Shown here piece after piece: positions 8,653 to 20,279 of a stretch of DNA of 64,000 bases. Numbering within the stretch: position 1 is the stretch's first letter; each line of letters begins with the position of its first letter. The notes under the pieces were generated by a model. It did no database searches, was not told the DNA's origin, and saw only the letters and a list, made by a program, of their open reading frames with translations. Source of the stretch: Nocardioides pantholopis. Lineage in GTDB: Bacteria > Actinomycetota > Actinomycetes > Propionibacteriales > Nocardioidaceae. Position numbers and translations under genes: made by a program. The DNA lies in the NCBI RefSeq assembly GCF_003710085.1, contig NZ_CP033324.1:2791501-2855500 (forward strand). The letters run 5' to 3'.

Positions 8653-11274
8653 TCAGGTCGGGAGCGTCACCAGGCCCAGCTCGGCGGGCGAGGCCAGGAG
8701 CGGGTGCTGCGGCACCACGCGAACGGTGTAGCCGACCGCGCCGGGCCGGTCCAGCACGACCTCGCCGTCGTAGCGGCGCCGCCCGTCCTCGTAGGTCTCG
8801 GCCGGCGCGAGCAGGTCGATGGCCGGGTCGAGCAGGTCGCCCTCGGGCGTCGACCGGCCGTGCACCAGCTGCACCTCGACGTCGTCGGCGGACAGCTCGC
8901 CCAGGGCGACGAACGCGTGCACCCGCAGCCGGTCGCCCACCGCGGGCTCCTGCGCCGGGTCCCCGTCGGTCTCGACGAGCTCGACGCGCACCCGCGGCCA
9001 CTCCCGGCGGACCCGCTGCTTCCAGGCGGCCAGCTCGCCGGCCCCGCCTCGCCTGCCGTCCTCGCCGTTCCCGCTGTTGCCACCGTCACCGTCGAGCAGC
9101 CGGGCGGTCCGTGTCGCGGGCACGTAGAGCTCCTCGACGTAGTCGCGCACCATCCGGGTGGCCAGCACCTTCGGGCCCAGCGAGGCCCAGGTGTGGCGCA
9201 GCATCTCCACCCAGCGGGTCGGCACCCCGTCGGCGTCCACGTCGTAGAAGCGCGGCGCGACCTCGTGCTCCAGCAGCTGGTAGATCGCCTCGGCCTCCAG
9301 GTCGTCGCGGCGGTCGTGGTCGGCGACCCCGTCGGCGGACGGGATCGCCCAGCCGTTCCGGCCGTCGAACCACTCGTCCCACCAGCCGTCGAGGATCGAG
9401 AGGTTCAGGCCGCCGTTGAGCGCGGCCTTCATCCCCGAGGTGCCGCAGGCCTCGTAGGGACGCAGCGGGTTGTTCAGCCACACGTCGCAGCCGGCGTACA
9501 GCGGCTGCGCCATCGCGATGTCGTAGTTCGGCAGGAACACGATCCGGTGCCGCACCTCGGGGTCGTCGGCGAAGCGCACCAGCTCCTGGACCAGCCGCTT
9601 CCCGCCGTCGTCGGCGGGGTGGGCCTTGCCGGCCACGAGCAGCTGCACCGGACGCTCGGGGTGGAGCAGCAGCCGCTTGAGCCGCTCGGGGTCGCGCAGC
9701 ATCAGCGTCAGCCGCTTGTACGACGGCACCCGGCGCGCGAAGCCGATCGTGAGCACGTCCGGGTCCAGCGCCGTCTCGGTCCAGCCCAGCTCGGCCCGGG
9801 CCGCACCACGCTCCTCCCAGGACCCGGCGACCCGGCGCCGGGCGTCGTGGACCAGCCGCTCGCGCAGCTGCCGCTTGACCGCCCAGACCTCCTTGGCCGG
9901 CACCCGGTCCACGGCCGCCCAGAACTGCGCCGGGTCCGCGCCGGCGGCGTCGCCGCCGTGCCGGGCGGCGAGCTCGAGGATCTCGCGCGCGACCCAGGTC
10001 GGCGCGTGCACGCCGTTGGTGATCGACCCGATCGGGACCTCTCCCTCGTCGAGTCCGGGCCACAGCCCGTGGAACATGCCGCGGGAGACGTGCCCGTGCA
10101 GCCGGGAGACGCCGTTGGCGCGCTGGGCCAGCCGGAAGCCCATGACCGCCATGTTGAACACGGCCGCGTCGCCGCCCTCGTAGTCCTCCGCGCCCAGGGC
10201 CAGGACCCGCTCGACCGGGACGCCGGGGGTGGCGCCGCCGGTGGCGAAGTACTGCTCGACCAGGGTGCGCGAGAACCGGTCGATCCCGGCGGGCACCGGC
10301 GTGTGGGTGGTGAAGACCGTGGAGGCGCGGCAGACCTCCAGCGCGGTCTCGAAGTCCAGGTGCGGCCCGTCCTCGGCGGCGGTGAGCTCCCGGATCCGCT
10401 CCAGGCCCAGGAAGCCGGCGTGCCCCTCGTTGGTGTGGAAGACCTCGGGGGCGGGGTGCCCGGTGATCCGGGCGTGCGCCCGCAGGGCCCGGACCCCGCC
10501 GACGCCGAGCAGCAGCTCCTGGCGCAGCCGGTGCTCGCTGGTGCCGCCGTAGAGCCGGTCGGTCACCTCCACGTAGTCCTCGGGGTTGCCCTCGACGTCG
10601 GTGTCGAGCATCAGCAGCGGGACCCGCCCGACGCTCGCCACCCAGATCCGGGCAAGCAGGTCCGGACCCGCGGGCATCGCCACCGCGATCGTCGCCGGCG
10701 ACCCGTCGGCCTCCCGCAGCGCCGAGATCGGCAGCGCCTCGGGGTCCAGGGCCGGGTAGCTCTCCTGCTGCCAGCCCTCCCGGGAGAGCGCCTGGCGGAA
10801 GTAGCCGTGCCGGTAGAGCAGCCCGACCCCGACCAGCGGCACCCCGAGGTCGCTGGCCGCCTTCAGGTGGTCGCCGGCCAGGATCCCCAGTCCGCCGGAG
10901 TACTGCGGCAGCGCGGCGCAGATCCCGAACTCCGGGGAGAAGTAGCCGATCGCCGCCGGCGTTCCCGTGGTCCGGGCGCGCCGCTGGAACCAGCGCTCGT
11001 CGCCGAGGTACGCCGTCAGGTCGGCGTCCGCGGCCGCCAGCCGCTCCCGGAAGCCGGCGTCCGCCGCCAGCTCCTCGAGCCGCCGCTGCCCCACCGACGC
11101 CAGCAGCGCCACCGGGTCGTGGCCGGTGGCCGCCCACAGCTCCGGGTCCACCTCGGCGAAGACGTCCTGGGTGGGCGGGTGCCAGGACCAGCGCAGGTTG
11201 CCGGCCAGCCGGCCGAGGGCGCCCAGGGCGGGCGGCAGGACGGGGCGGACGGTGAATCGCCGGAGGGCTCGCAC
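8653..11274 (-). CDS. glgP: Alpha-glucan (glycogen/maltodextrin) phosphorylase
   Basis: 873 residues from GTG 11274, close to the ~860 residues of mycobacterial GlgP. It phosphorolyses alpha-1,4 glucan ends to glucose-1-phosphate. The N-terminus (VRALRRFTVRPVLPPALG, then NLRWSWHPPTQDVF) is the domain typical of the short actinobacterial/archaeal type. The PLP site EACGTSGMKAALN matches the phosphorylase signature, with Lys ~616 as the cofactor Schiff base. RRVPSYKRLTLML and HTNEGHAGFL are also conserved. The start is supported by a good minus-strand promoter whose -10 lies 7 nt before the GTG. It lies back-to-back with glgE and tail-to-tail with glgX, in keeping with a glycogen turnover locus. 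Confidence 0.97.
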   Translation of the reverse strand: MRALRRFTVRPVLPPALGALGRLAGNLRWSWHPPTQDVFAEVDPELWAATGHDPVALLASVGQRRLEELAADAGFRERLAAADADLTAYLGDERWFQRRARTTGTPAAIGYFSPEFGICAALPQYSGGLGILAGDHLKAASDLGVPLVGVGLLYRHGYFRQALSREGWQQESYPALDPEALPISALREADGSPATIAVAMPAGPDLLARIWVASVGRVPLLMLDTDVEGNPEDYVEVTDRLYGGTSEHRLRQELLLGVGGVRALRAHARITGHPAPEVFHTNEGHAGFLGLERIRELTAAEDGPHLDFETALEVCRASTVFTTHTPVPAGIDRFSRTLVEQYFATGGATPGVPVERVLALGAEDYEGGDAAVFNMAVMGFRLAQRANGVSRLHGHVSRGMFHGLWPGLDEGEVPIGSITNGVHAPTWVAREILELAARHGGDAAGADPAQFWAAVDRVPAKEVWAVKRQLRERLVHDARRRVAGSWEERGAARAELGWTETALDPDVLTIGFARRVPSYKRLTLMLRDPERLKRLLLHPERPVQLLVAGKAHPADDGGKRLVQELVRFADDPEVRHRIVFLPNYDIAMAQPLYAGCDVWLNNPLRPYEACGTSGMKAALNGGLNLSILDGWWDEWFDGRNGWAIPSADGVADHDRRDDLEAEAIYQLLEHEVAPRFYDVDADGVPTRWVEMLRHTWASLGPKVLATRMVRDYVEELYVPATRTARLLDGDGGNSGNGEDGRRGGAGELAAWKQRVRREWPRVRVELVETDGDPAQEPAVGDRLRVHAFVALGELSADDVEVQLVHGRSTPEGDLLDPAIDLLAPAETYEDGRRRYDGEVVLDRPGAVGYTVRVVPQHPLLASPAELGLVTLPT

Positions 11275-11281
11275 CGGCCTG

Positions 11282-11310
11282 ACGCTAGCGGCAGACCCCT
11301 GCCGTTCCAA
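11282..11310 (-). promoter_or_regulatory. Leaderless promoter of glgP
   Basis: On the minus strand TTGGAA (11310-11305), a 17-bp spacer and TAGCGT (11287-11282), with the GTG start 7 nt beyond. Spacing and sequence fit a primary sigma-factor promoter with transcription beginning at the start codon. Confidence 0.65.
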
Positions 11311-11495
11311 CCGAGTCTGGGGGTTGGGGGTCGGGGCCCGGGGTTCTCGGGCATTGCAAACCCCCAGAAGCGCGAGGACTGTCCGAGAAGTCCGGCCGCG
11401 CGGCGCTCCTCGGCTGCACCCGGGGCACGTGGCGAGGCACACCCGACAGCGATCCGGGGTCAGTGGGTACAAGGCGCGTCGTCATCACCCACCAC

Positions 11496-11501
11496 TAGGT
11501 T
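11496..11501 (+). promoter_or_regulatory. -10 element of the glgE operon (probably leaderless)
   Basis: TAGGTT ends 6 nt before the glgE ATG. The GGAG between them is too close to the ATG to act as a normal Shine-Dalgarno site. No strong -35 is visible. Confidence 0.5.
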
Positions 11502-11507
11502 GGAGCA

Positions 11508-13504
11508 ATGGTCGGACGCATCCCCGTCATGAACGTCCACCCCGTCGTTGATCTGGGCCGCCTGCCGGCCAAGGCCACCGTCGGCGAGCCGTTCCCCGTG
11601 CGAGCCACGGTCTTCCGCGAGGGCCACGACCGGCTCGGGGCGGAGGTCGTCCTCACCGACCCCTCCGGCGCCCGCCGGCCCCCGGTCCGGATGACCAAGG
11701 ACCCCGAGGTGCCCGATCGGTACGGCGCCTGGGTGACCCCCGACACCGGCGGGGCCTGGACCTTCGAGATCCAGGCCTGGTCGGACCCGGTCGGCACCTG
11801 GCAGCACGCCGCCGGACTGAAGATCCCCGCCGGCGTCGACGTCGAGCTGATGTTCACCGAGGGCCGGCTGCTGCTGGAGCGGGTGCTCGCCGAGCTCGAC
11901 CCCCGCGCCGACGCCGAGGCGATCCCGGTCCTCGAGGGCGCGATCGAGGCAGCGGGCGACACCGACCGCCCGGCCGGCGCGCGGCTCGCGGTGCTCCAGT
12001 CCCCCGAGCTCGACGCGATCCTCCTGGCGCACCCGCTGCGCGAGCTGGTCACGGTCGAGGGACCGTTCCCGGCGTACGCCGACCGCCCGCGGGCGCTGTT
12101 CGGCAGCTGGTATGAGTTCTTCCCCCGCTCCGAGGGCGCCACCCGCGACCCGGCCACCGGCGTGGTCACCAGCGGCACCTTCCGGACCGCCGCGAAGCGC
12201 CTGGACGCGGTCGCCGCGATGGGCTTCGACGTGGTCTACCTGCCGCCGATCCACCCGATCGGCGAGGTCAACCGCAAGGGCCCCAACAACACCCTCGACC
12301 CGGGTCCGAACGACCCCGGCTCCCCGTGGGCGATCGGGTCGCGGCACGGCGGCCACGACGCGATCCACCCCGACCTGGGCACGCTCGAGGACTTCGACGC
12401 CTTCGTCGCGCGGGCCGGCGAGCTGGGCCTGGAGATCGCGCTCGACCTCGCGCTCCAGGCCGCGCCGGACCACCCGTGGGTGACCAGCCACCCGGAGTGG
12501 TTCACCACCCGCGCCGACGGCACGATCGCGTTCGCGGAGAACCCGCCGAAGAAGTACCAGGACATCTACCCGGTCAACTTCGACAACGACCCCACCGGCA
12601 TCAGCCGCGAGGTGCTGCGCATCGTCAAGCACTGGATGCGGCACGGGGTGCGGATCTTCCGCGTCGACAACCCGCACACCAAGCCGCTGGCCTTCTGGGA
12701 GTGGCTGCTCAAGGAGGTGCGCCGCACCGACCCCGACGTGCTGTTCCTCTCCGAGGCCTTCACCCGGCCCGCGATGATGCACGGCCTGGGCGCGGTCGGC
12801 TACCACCAGAGCTACACCTACTTCACCTGGCGCACCGCGAAGTGGGAGCTCGAGGAGTACCTGCGCGAGGTGTCGCACGAGTCCGACCACCTGATCCGGC
12901 CGAACTTCTTCGTCAACACCCCCGACATCCTGCACTCCTACCTGCAGTACGGCGGCCCGGCGGCGTTCAAGATCCGCGCCGTCATCGCGGCCACCGGCTC
13001 CCCCTCGTGGGGCGTCTACGCCGGCTACGAGCTCTACGAGCACGTCGCGGTGAAGCCGGGCAGCGAGGAGTACCTCGACTCCGAGAAGTACCAGATCCGG
13101 ATCCGGGACTGGGCGAAGGCCGAGGAGGAGGGCCGCAGCCTGGCGCCGTACCTCACCCGGCTCAACGAGATCCGGCGCCAGCACCCGGCGTTGCAGCAGC
13201 TGCGCAACATCGTCGTGCACCACAGTGACGACGAGAACGTGCTGGTCTTCAGCAAGGGGGTCCCGCCGGGGCCCACCGGCGCCGGAACGGCCGACACCGT
13301 GCTGGTCGTGGTCAACCTCGACCCGCACGCCGCCCGCGAGACGACAGTCCACCTGGACCTGCCCGCCATGGGCATGGAGTGGGGCGAGACCTTCGGCGTG
13401 GTCGACGAGCTGACCGGCCAGGAGTGGAGCTGGGGCCAGCACAACTACGTCCGGCTCGACCCGCACCACGAGCCGGCCCACATTCTGAGCGTGAGGAGAA
13501 CGAG

Positions 13505-13508
<4 letters not shown>
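11508..13508 (+). CDS. glgE: Alpha-1,4-glucan:maltose-1-phosphate maltosyltransferase GlgE
   Basis: 666 residues. It transfers maltose from alpha-maltose-1-phosphate to the non-reducing end of alpha-1,4-glucan (GH13_3), the committed step of the GlgE pathway. Features: an N-terminal beta domain; [18 protein letters not shown] region ([16 protein letters not shown]) followed by NRKGPNN, typical of GlgE; the catalytic nucleophile Asp ~387 in [17 protein letters not shown]; the proton donor Glu ~416 in [11 protein letters not shown]; and QSYTYFTWR downstream. It is the first gene of a four-gene operon, and its stop overlaps the treS start by 4 bases (TTGA). The ATG at 11508 is used although the first conserved block starts a few residues later. 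M. tuberculosis GlgE is a characterised homologue. Confidence 0.98.
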
Positions 13509-15252
<1,744 letters not shown>

Positions 15253-15256
<4 letters not shown>

Positions 15257-16671
15257 TCGTCGAGCACATCGACCCGGAGCTGTTCGTCCGATTCCTGTCC
15301 CGAACCCGCTGGTTCGGGGGCAAGGGCCGGCCCTTCACGGTCACCGCCGTGCACCGGGTCGGCGCGGAGGTCCCCGGCGGGGTCGAGGACGGCCCGCCGG
15401 TGCTGCTCCACCTCGTCGAGCTGGGCTACGCCGACGCCGAGGGTGGCACCGAGGTCTACCAGGTCCCGCTCGCGCTCTACCCGGAGGCGCAGACCCGCCT
15501 CGAGCATGCCTTCATCGGCTGGTGGGAGGAGCCGGACCTGGGCTGGGTGCACGCCTACGACGCGCTGCACGACCGGGTCGCGATGAAGAACTGGCTGCGC
15601 AGCTTCGCCCGCACCGCCGACGAGTGGACCGACGAGGCGAGTGGGCTGACCTTCCACCGCCTCCCGGGGCACGAGCTCGATCTCGAGGCGCAGCCCTCGC
15701 TGTTCGCCGGGGAGCAGTCGAACTCCTCGGTGCTCTACGGCGAGGACGCGGTGATGAAGCTGTTCCGCAAGGTGACCGCCGGCGCGAACCCCGACATCAC
15801 CGTGCACGAGGCGCTGACCCGCGCCGGCGCCGAGCACGTCGCCGCCCTGTACGGCTGGGTGGAGTGGCGCAACGGCGGCCAGGACGCGGACGAGGTCCAC
15901 CACCTCGCGATGCTCCAGCAGTTCCTCCGCACCGCCACCGACGGCTGGGACCTGGCCCTGGCCAGCGTGCGCAACCTGTTCGCCGAGGCCGACCTGCACG
16001 CCCACGAGGTGGGCGGGGACTTCGCCGGCGAGGCCACCCGCCTCGGGGACGCCCTGCGGGAGGTGCACGAGGCGCTCACGCATGCCTTCCCCGCCGCGGA
16101 GCCCGCCGACGCCGCCGACCTGGCCGCCGGGATGCGGGCCCGGCTCGAGGACGCGCTCGGCGTGGTGCCCGAGCTGGAGGAGCACGCCGCCGGGCTGCGC
16201 GCGGCGTACGACCGGGTCGCCGAGCTCGGCGAGATCCGGGTCCAGCGCATCCACGGTGACCTGCACCTCGGCCAGACGATGCGCACCTCCCTGGGCTGGA
16301 AGATCGTCGACTTCGAGGGCGAGCCGGCCAAGCCGCTGGCCCAGCGCCAGCTCCCGGACTCCCGCTGGCGCGACGTCGCCGGCATGCTGCGCTCCTTCGA
16401 CTACGCCCCGCACGTCGTGGAGCGCGCGGCGGTGGAGGAGGACCCCGAGGGCGCCGCCCAGCTGGCCTACCGGGCCGACGAGTGGGCCCAGCGCAACAAG
16501 GACCACTTCCTGGCGGCGTACGCCGGCGGCGAGCTGACCCCCGAGCAGCACGCGCTGCTGGCTGGCTACGTCGCCGACAAGGCCGTCTACGAGACCGTGT
16601 ACGAGACACGCAACCGGCCCACGTGGGTGCGCATCCCGCTGCAGGCCATCGCGAGAATCGGAGCCTCATGA
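15253..16671 (+). CDS. mak: Maltokinase (Pep2/Mak)
   Basis: 472 residues from GTG 15253 (GTGA overlap with the treS stop). It phosphorylates maltose with ATP to alpha-maltose-1-phosphate, the GlgE substrate. The fold is that of aminoglycoside-phosphotransferase-like kinases. The N-terminal cap begins [15 protein letters not shown], a signature of maltokinase. The catalytic loop [11 protein letters not shown] lies near residue 335, and the metal-binding [12 protein letters not shown] follows about 15 residues later. It is located between treS and glgB, the usual actinobacterial order, and is translationally coupled on both sides. No truncation is seen. Confidence 0.97.
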
Positions 16672-18887
16672 ACACCCCGCAGAACCCCGGCCCGGACGAC
16701 GCCACCGGCCGCCCCGCCGCGGTGCTCCCGGTCGACCGGGACCAGCTCGAGCAGCTCGTCCGCGGCGAGCACGGCCAGCCGCACGCAGTGCTCGGCGCCC
16801 ACCCCCACGACGGCGCCGTGACCGTGCGGGTGCTCAAGCCCATGGCCGCCTCGGTGAGCGTGGTCGCGGCGGACGGCACCCGCGCCCGCCTCGAGCACGA
16901 GTACGAGGGCATCTGGGCCGGCGTCCTGCCGACCTCGGAGGTTCCCGACTACCGGATCGAGGTGGCCTACGACGCCGCCCCGACGACTGTCGACGACCCG
17001 TACCGGTTCCTGCCGACGCTCGGCGAGATGGACCTGCACCTGGTCAACGAGGGGCGCCACGAGAACCTCTGGCAGGTGCTCGGCGCCCGCGTGCACCACT
17101 ACCCCGGCGCCGCGGGCCCGGTCAGCGGCACCTCGTTCGCCGTCTGGGCGCCGCACGCGCGCGGCGTACGCCTCAAGGCCGAGTTCAACTCCTGGGACGG
17201 GCGCGAGCACCCGATGCGCCAGCTCGGCAGCTCCGGGGTCTGGGAGCTGTTCGTGCCCGGTGTCGGCAGCGGCACCCGCTACAAGTACGCCATCCTCGGC
17301 GCCGACGGGGAGTGGCGCGAGAAGGCCGACCCGATGGCCGCCTGGGCCGAGGTTCCCCCGCTGACCGCCTCCCGGGTCTTCGAGTCCCAGCACGTCTGGG
17401 GCGACGAGGAGTGGATGGCCGCCCGGGCCACCCGGCAGCCGGCCCACGAGCCGATGAGCACCTACGAGATCCACCTCGCCTCCTGGCGGCGCGAGAAGAG
17501 CTGGGAGCAGCTCGCCGAGGAGCTGCCGGCCTACCTCTCGGACCTGGGCTTCACCCACGTCGAGTTCATGCCGGTGATGCAGCACCCGTTCGGCGGGTCC
17601 TGGGGCTACCACGTCACGTCGTACTTCGCCGCCGACTCCCGGATGGGCGACCCCGACGGCCTGCGACTGCTCATCGACCGGCTGCACCAGGCCGGGATCG
17701 GCGTGATCCTGGACTGGGTGCCCGGTCACTTCGCCACCGACGAGTGGGCGCTGGTGCGCTTCGACGGCACCCCGCTGTACGAGGACCCCAACCCGCAGCG
17801 CGGGTGGCACAAGGAGTGGGGCTCCCACATCTTCAACTTCGGGCGCAACGAGGTGCGCAACTTCCTCTACGCCAACGCGATCTACTGGCTCGAGGAGTTC
17901 CACGCCGACGGGCTGCGCGTCGACGGGGTCGCCTCGATGCTCTACCTCGACTACTCCCGCGAGGAGGGCGAGTGGACGCCGAACAAGCACGGCGGCCGCG
18001 AGAACCTCGAGGCGGTCCAGTTCCTCCAGGAGATGAACGCCACCGCCTACAAGCGGGTCCCCGGCATCGTCACGATCGCCGAGGAGTCGACGTCCTGGCC
18101 GGGCGTGACCCAGCCGACCTCGGACGGCGGGCTGGGCTTCGGCTTCAAGTGGAACATGGGCTGGATGCACGACACGCTCAGCTACCTCCAGCACGAGCCC
18201 GTGCACCGCGCCCACCACCACGGGGAGATGACCTTCCCGCTGGTCTACGCGTGGTCGGAGAAGTACGTGCTGCCGATCAGCCACGACGAGGTCGTGCACG
18301 GCAAGGGCTCGCTGCTGCGCAAGATGCCCGGCGACCGCTGGCAGCAGCTGGCGAACCTGCGCGCCTACCTGGCCTACATGTGGGCCCACCCCGGCAAGCA
18401 GCTGCTGTTCATGGGCGCCGAGATGGGCCAGGAGTCGGAGTGGGCGGAGTCGCGCGAGCTGGACTGGTGGCTGCTGGACCACCCCGAGCACCGCGGCGTG
18501 CACGCGCTGGTGCGCGACCTGAACACGGCGTACTCCTCCAGCGAGGCGATCTGGGGGCGCGACGACGACCCCAGCGGCTTCGGGTGGATCGACGCCAACG
18601 ACGCCGGGCGCAACGTGTTCTCGTTCGTACGCCGCTCGCCCGGGGCATCCGACGTGGTGTGCGTGGCGAACTTCTCGGCGGTCCCCCACCAGGACTTCCG
18701 GCTGGGCCTGCCCGCGGAGGGCGTGTGGGAGGAGATCCTCAACACCGACGCCGAGGCCTACACCGGCTCCGGGGTCGGGAACCTCGGGTCGGTGACGGCG
18801 GTCGAGGGCGAGTGGTCGGGCCAGCCCGCCCACGCCGACATCGTGGTGCCGCCGCTCGCGACGGTGTGGTTCCGGCGGCGGGCCTGA
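16668..18887 (+). CDS. glgB: 1,4-alpha-glucan branching enzyme GlgB
   Basis: 739 residues from ATG 16668 (ATGA overlap with mak). It introduces alpha-1,6 branches into the linear glucan made by GlgE. There are two N-terminal beta domains: residues about 30-110 (HAVLGAHPHDGAVTVRVLKP), and a CBM48 (TSFAVWAPHARGVRLKAEFN). The GH13_9 catalytic domain has the nucleophile Asp ~419 in GLRVDGVASMLYLDYSR, Glu ~472 in TIAEESTSWPG, and LPISHDEVVHGKGSL downstream. It ends with a C-terminal all-beta domain. It is the last gene of glgE-treS-mak-glgB, and there are 52 bp to the next start, so the operon probably ends here. Confidence 0.98.
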   Translation: MNTPQNPGPDDATGRPAAVLPVDRDQLEQLVRGEHGQPHAVLGAHPHDGAVTVRVLKPMAASVSVVAADGTRARLEHEYEGIWAGVLPTSEVPDYRIEVAYDAAPTTVDDPYRFLPTLGEMDLHLVNEGRHENLWQVLGARVHHYPGAAGPVSGTSFAVWAPHARGVRLKAEFNSWDGREHPMRQLGSSGVWELFVPGVGSGTRYKYAILGADGEWREKADPMAAWAEVPPLTASRVFESQHVWGDEEWMAARATRQPAHEPMSTYEIHLASWRREKSWEQLAEELPAYLSDLGFTHVEFMPVMQHPFGGSWGYHVTSYFAADSRMGDPDGLRLLIDRLHQAGIGVILDWVPGHFATDEWALVRFDGTPLYEDPNPQRGWHKEWGSHIFNFGRNEVRNFLYANAIYWLEEFHADGLRVDGVASMLYLDYSREEGEWTPNKHGGRENLEAVQFLQEMNATAYKRVPGIVTIAEESTSWPGVTQPTSDGGLGFGFKWNMGWMHDTLSYLQHEPVHRAHHHGEMTFPLVYAWSEKYVLPISHDEVVHGKGSLLRKMPGDRWQQLANLRAYLAYMWAHPGKQLLFMGAEMGQESEWAESRELDWWLLDHPEHRGVHALVRDLNTAYSSSEAIWGRDDDPSGFGWIDANDAGRNVFSFVRRSPGASDVVCVANFSAVPHQDFRLGLPAEGVWEEILNTDAEAYTGSGVGNLGSVTAVEGEWSGQPAHADIVVPPLATVWFRRRA

Positions 18888-18927
18888 GCCCGCGGCCCGG
18901 GCGGCTCCTCGGCGCGGCGGGCGTGGC

Positions 18928-18933
18928 TAGGGT
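18928..18933 (+). promoter_or_regulatory. -10 element before the GNAT-Nudix gene
   Basis: TAGGGT ends 6 nt before GTG 18940, with no ribosome site between. This fits a leaderless transcript. Confidence 0.45.
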
Positions 18934-18939
18934 GGCCCC

Positions 18940-19968
18940 GTGAACTCGCAGCCGACCCTCACGGACGGGACGGTCACGCTGCGCGCGTGGCGCGAGACCG
19001 ACGTCGAGGAGGCCATCGCCGGCCACGACGACGTGGTGCTGCGGTGGCTCGGCGTCCGGGAGGGGCCGACCGCCGAGCAGCACACGGCGGCGGTGCGGAT
19101 CTGGAACGAGCGGTTCGCCACCCAGCACCCCATCGGCTACGTCATCGAGCACGACGGCCGGCTGATCGGCGGTTGCCAGGTGCGGGTCGTCGACGACACC
19201 ACCGGGGAGCTGTCCTGGGTGCTCTACGCCGGCAACCGCGGCCGGGGCTTCGCCACCCGGGCGGTGAGGGTGCTGGCCGACTGGGCGATGACAGCTGTCG
19301 GCCAGGGCGGCCTCGGGCTGAGCCGGGTCGAGGCCCGCATCGAGCCCGGCAACGAGGCGGCGCTGCGGGTGGCCACCCGGGCCGGGCTGCTGCGCGAGGG
19401 CGTGCGCCGGGTCGTGGCCGGCACCGGCGAGCAGCCCGCCGCGACCGAGTACGTCGTCCTGGCCCGGCTCGCCGACGACCCGCCCACCAGCGACCCGCAG
19501 AGCTTCCGGGCGCTGCTGAACTCCTTCCTGCCGCGCAAGCGCGCGATCAGCCAGATGCTGGTCCGCGACCGCGAGGGCCGGGTCCTGCTGTGCCGGCTGA
19601 CCTACAAGCAGGACTGGGACCTGCCCGGCGGGGTGGTCGAGGTCTCGGAGTCCCCCCAGCTCGCCGCCGCGCGCGAGGTGCACGAGGAGCTCGGCCTGGA
19701 GCTGGCTCCCGGGCCGCTGGTGCTCACCGACTGGCTGCCCCCGTGGAGCGGCTGGGACGACGCGATCTGCCTGGTCTTCGACGGCGGGGTCCTGGACGCC
19801 GCGGTCCTCGACGGGGCGGTCCTCCAGGCCCGCGAGATCCGCGACGCGCAGTTCTGCACCCTCGACGAGGTCGAGGAGCGGTGCGCCGACTTCACGGCCC
19901 GCCGCATCCGGGCCGCCCTCGCCGGGGTGGACGGCACCGGCGCGGCGTACACCGAGTCGGGTCGCTGA
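18940..19968 (+). CDS. GNAT acetyltransferase - Nudix hydrolase fusion protein
   Basis: 342 residues with two enzyme domains. Residues about 8-170 are a GNAT N-acetyltransferase of the RimJ/RimL type (VTLRAWRETDVEEA, then LSWVLYAGNRGRGFATRAV as the acetyl-CoA loop, and IEPGNEAALRVATRAGL). Residues about 195-325 are a Nudix domain with a complete Nudix box matching Gx5Ex7REUxEExGU (segment AAAREVHEELGL at about residue 245). The two are joined by a linker with SFRALLNSFLPRKRA. The GNAT half could acetylate a protein or small-molecule amine; the Nudix half cleaves a nucleoside diphosphate-linked substrate. No joint substrate is known to me. The GTG start follows a TAGGGT -10. The gene follows glgB but probably has its own promoter. 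Confidence 0.88.
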   Translation: MNSQPTLTDGTVTLRAWRETDVEEAIAGHDDVVLRWLGVREGPTAEQHTAAVRIWNERFATQHPIGYVIEHDGRLIGGCQVRVVDDTTGELSWVLYAGNRGRGFATRAVRVLADWAMTAVGQGGLGLSRVEARIEPGNEAALRVATRAGLLREGVRRVVAGTGEQPAATEYVVLARLADDPPTSDPQSFRALLNSFLPRKRAISQMLVRDREGRVLLCRLTYKQDWDLPGGVVEVSESPQLAAAREVHEELGLELAPGPLVLTDWLPPWSGWDDAICLVFDGGVLDAAVLDGAVLQAREIRDAQFCTLDEVEERCADFTARRIRAALAGVDGTGAAYTESGR

Positions 19969-20010
19969 CGGCTCCGTCTGGCATCTGGCGTCTAGCGTCG
20001 GGCCGGGGCG
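19969..20010. other. Spacer between the GNAT-Nudix gene and the palindromic repeats
   Basis: Short non-coding spacer with no recognised signal. Confidence 0.5.
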
Positions 20011-20013
20011 GGC

Positions 20014-20279
20014 GGTGAGCCTGCCACCGTTCCCGCCAGGCGAACCGTGGCCAGCTCACCCCTGACCGGCGGCGGCCGGGGCCGGCGGTGAGCCTGCCAC
20101 CGTTCCCGCCAGGCGAACCGTGGCCAGCTCACCCCTGACCGGCGGCGGCCGGGGCCGGCGGTGAGCCTGCCACCGTTCCGGCCGGGCGAACCGTGGCCAG
20201 CTCACCGCTGACCGGCGGCGGCCGGGGCCGGCGGTGAGCCTGCCACCGTTCCGGCCGCGGGGACGGTGGCCAGCTCACC
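20014..20279. repeat. Tandem array of four 47-bp palindromes, 73-bp period
   Basis: Four copies of an imperfect palindrome at 20014-20060, 20087-20133, 20160-20206 and 20233-20279, exactly 73 bp apart. The left arm is GGTGAGCCTGCCAC and the right arm GTGGCCAGCTCACC; the arms pair at 12 of 14 positions. Inter-palindrome spacers are almost identical GC-rich DNA. The array runs into the 3' end of the EamA gene, supplying its last codons and stop. It resembles a REP/BIME-type or miniature palindromic element. A fifth copy lies at 22141-22187. Confidence 0.85.

Noticed and set aside
8704..11532. Very long plus-strand open frame over glgP
   Set aside because: Composition is a Gly/His/Arg-rich shadow of glgP in GC-rich DNA; glgP is supported by its PLP signature and promoter.
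20014..20279. CRISPR array
   Set aside because: Repeats are palindromic at constant 73-bp period, but the spacers are almost identical and there are no cas genes.
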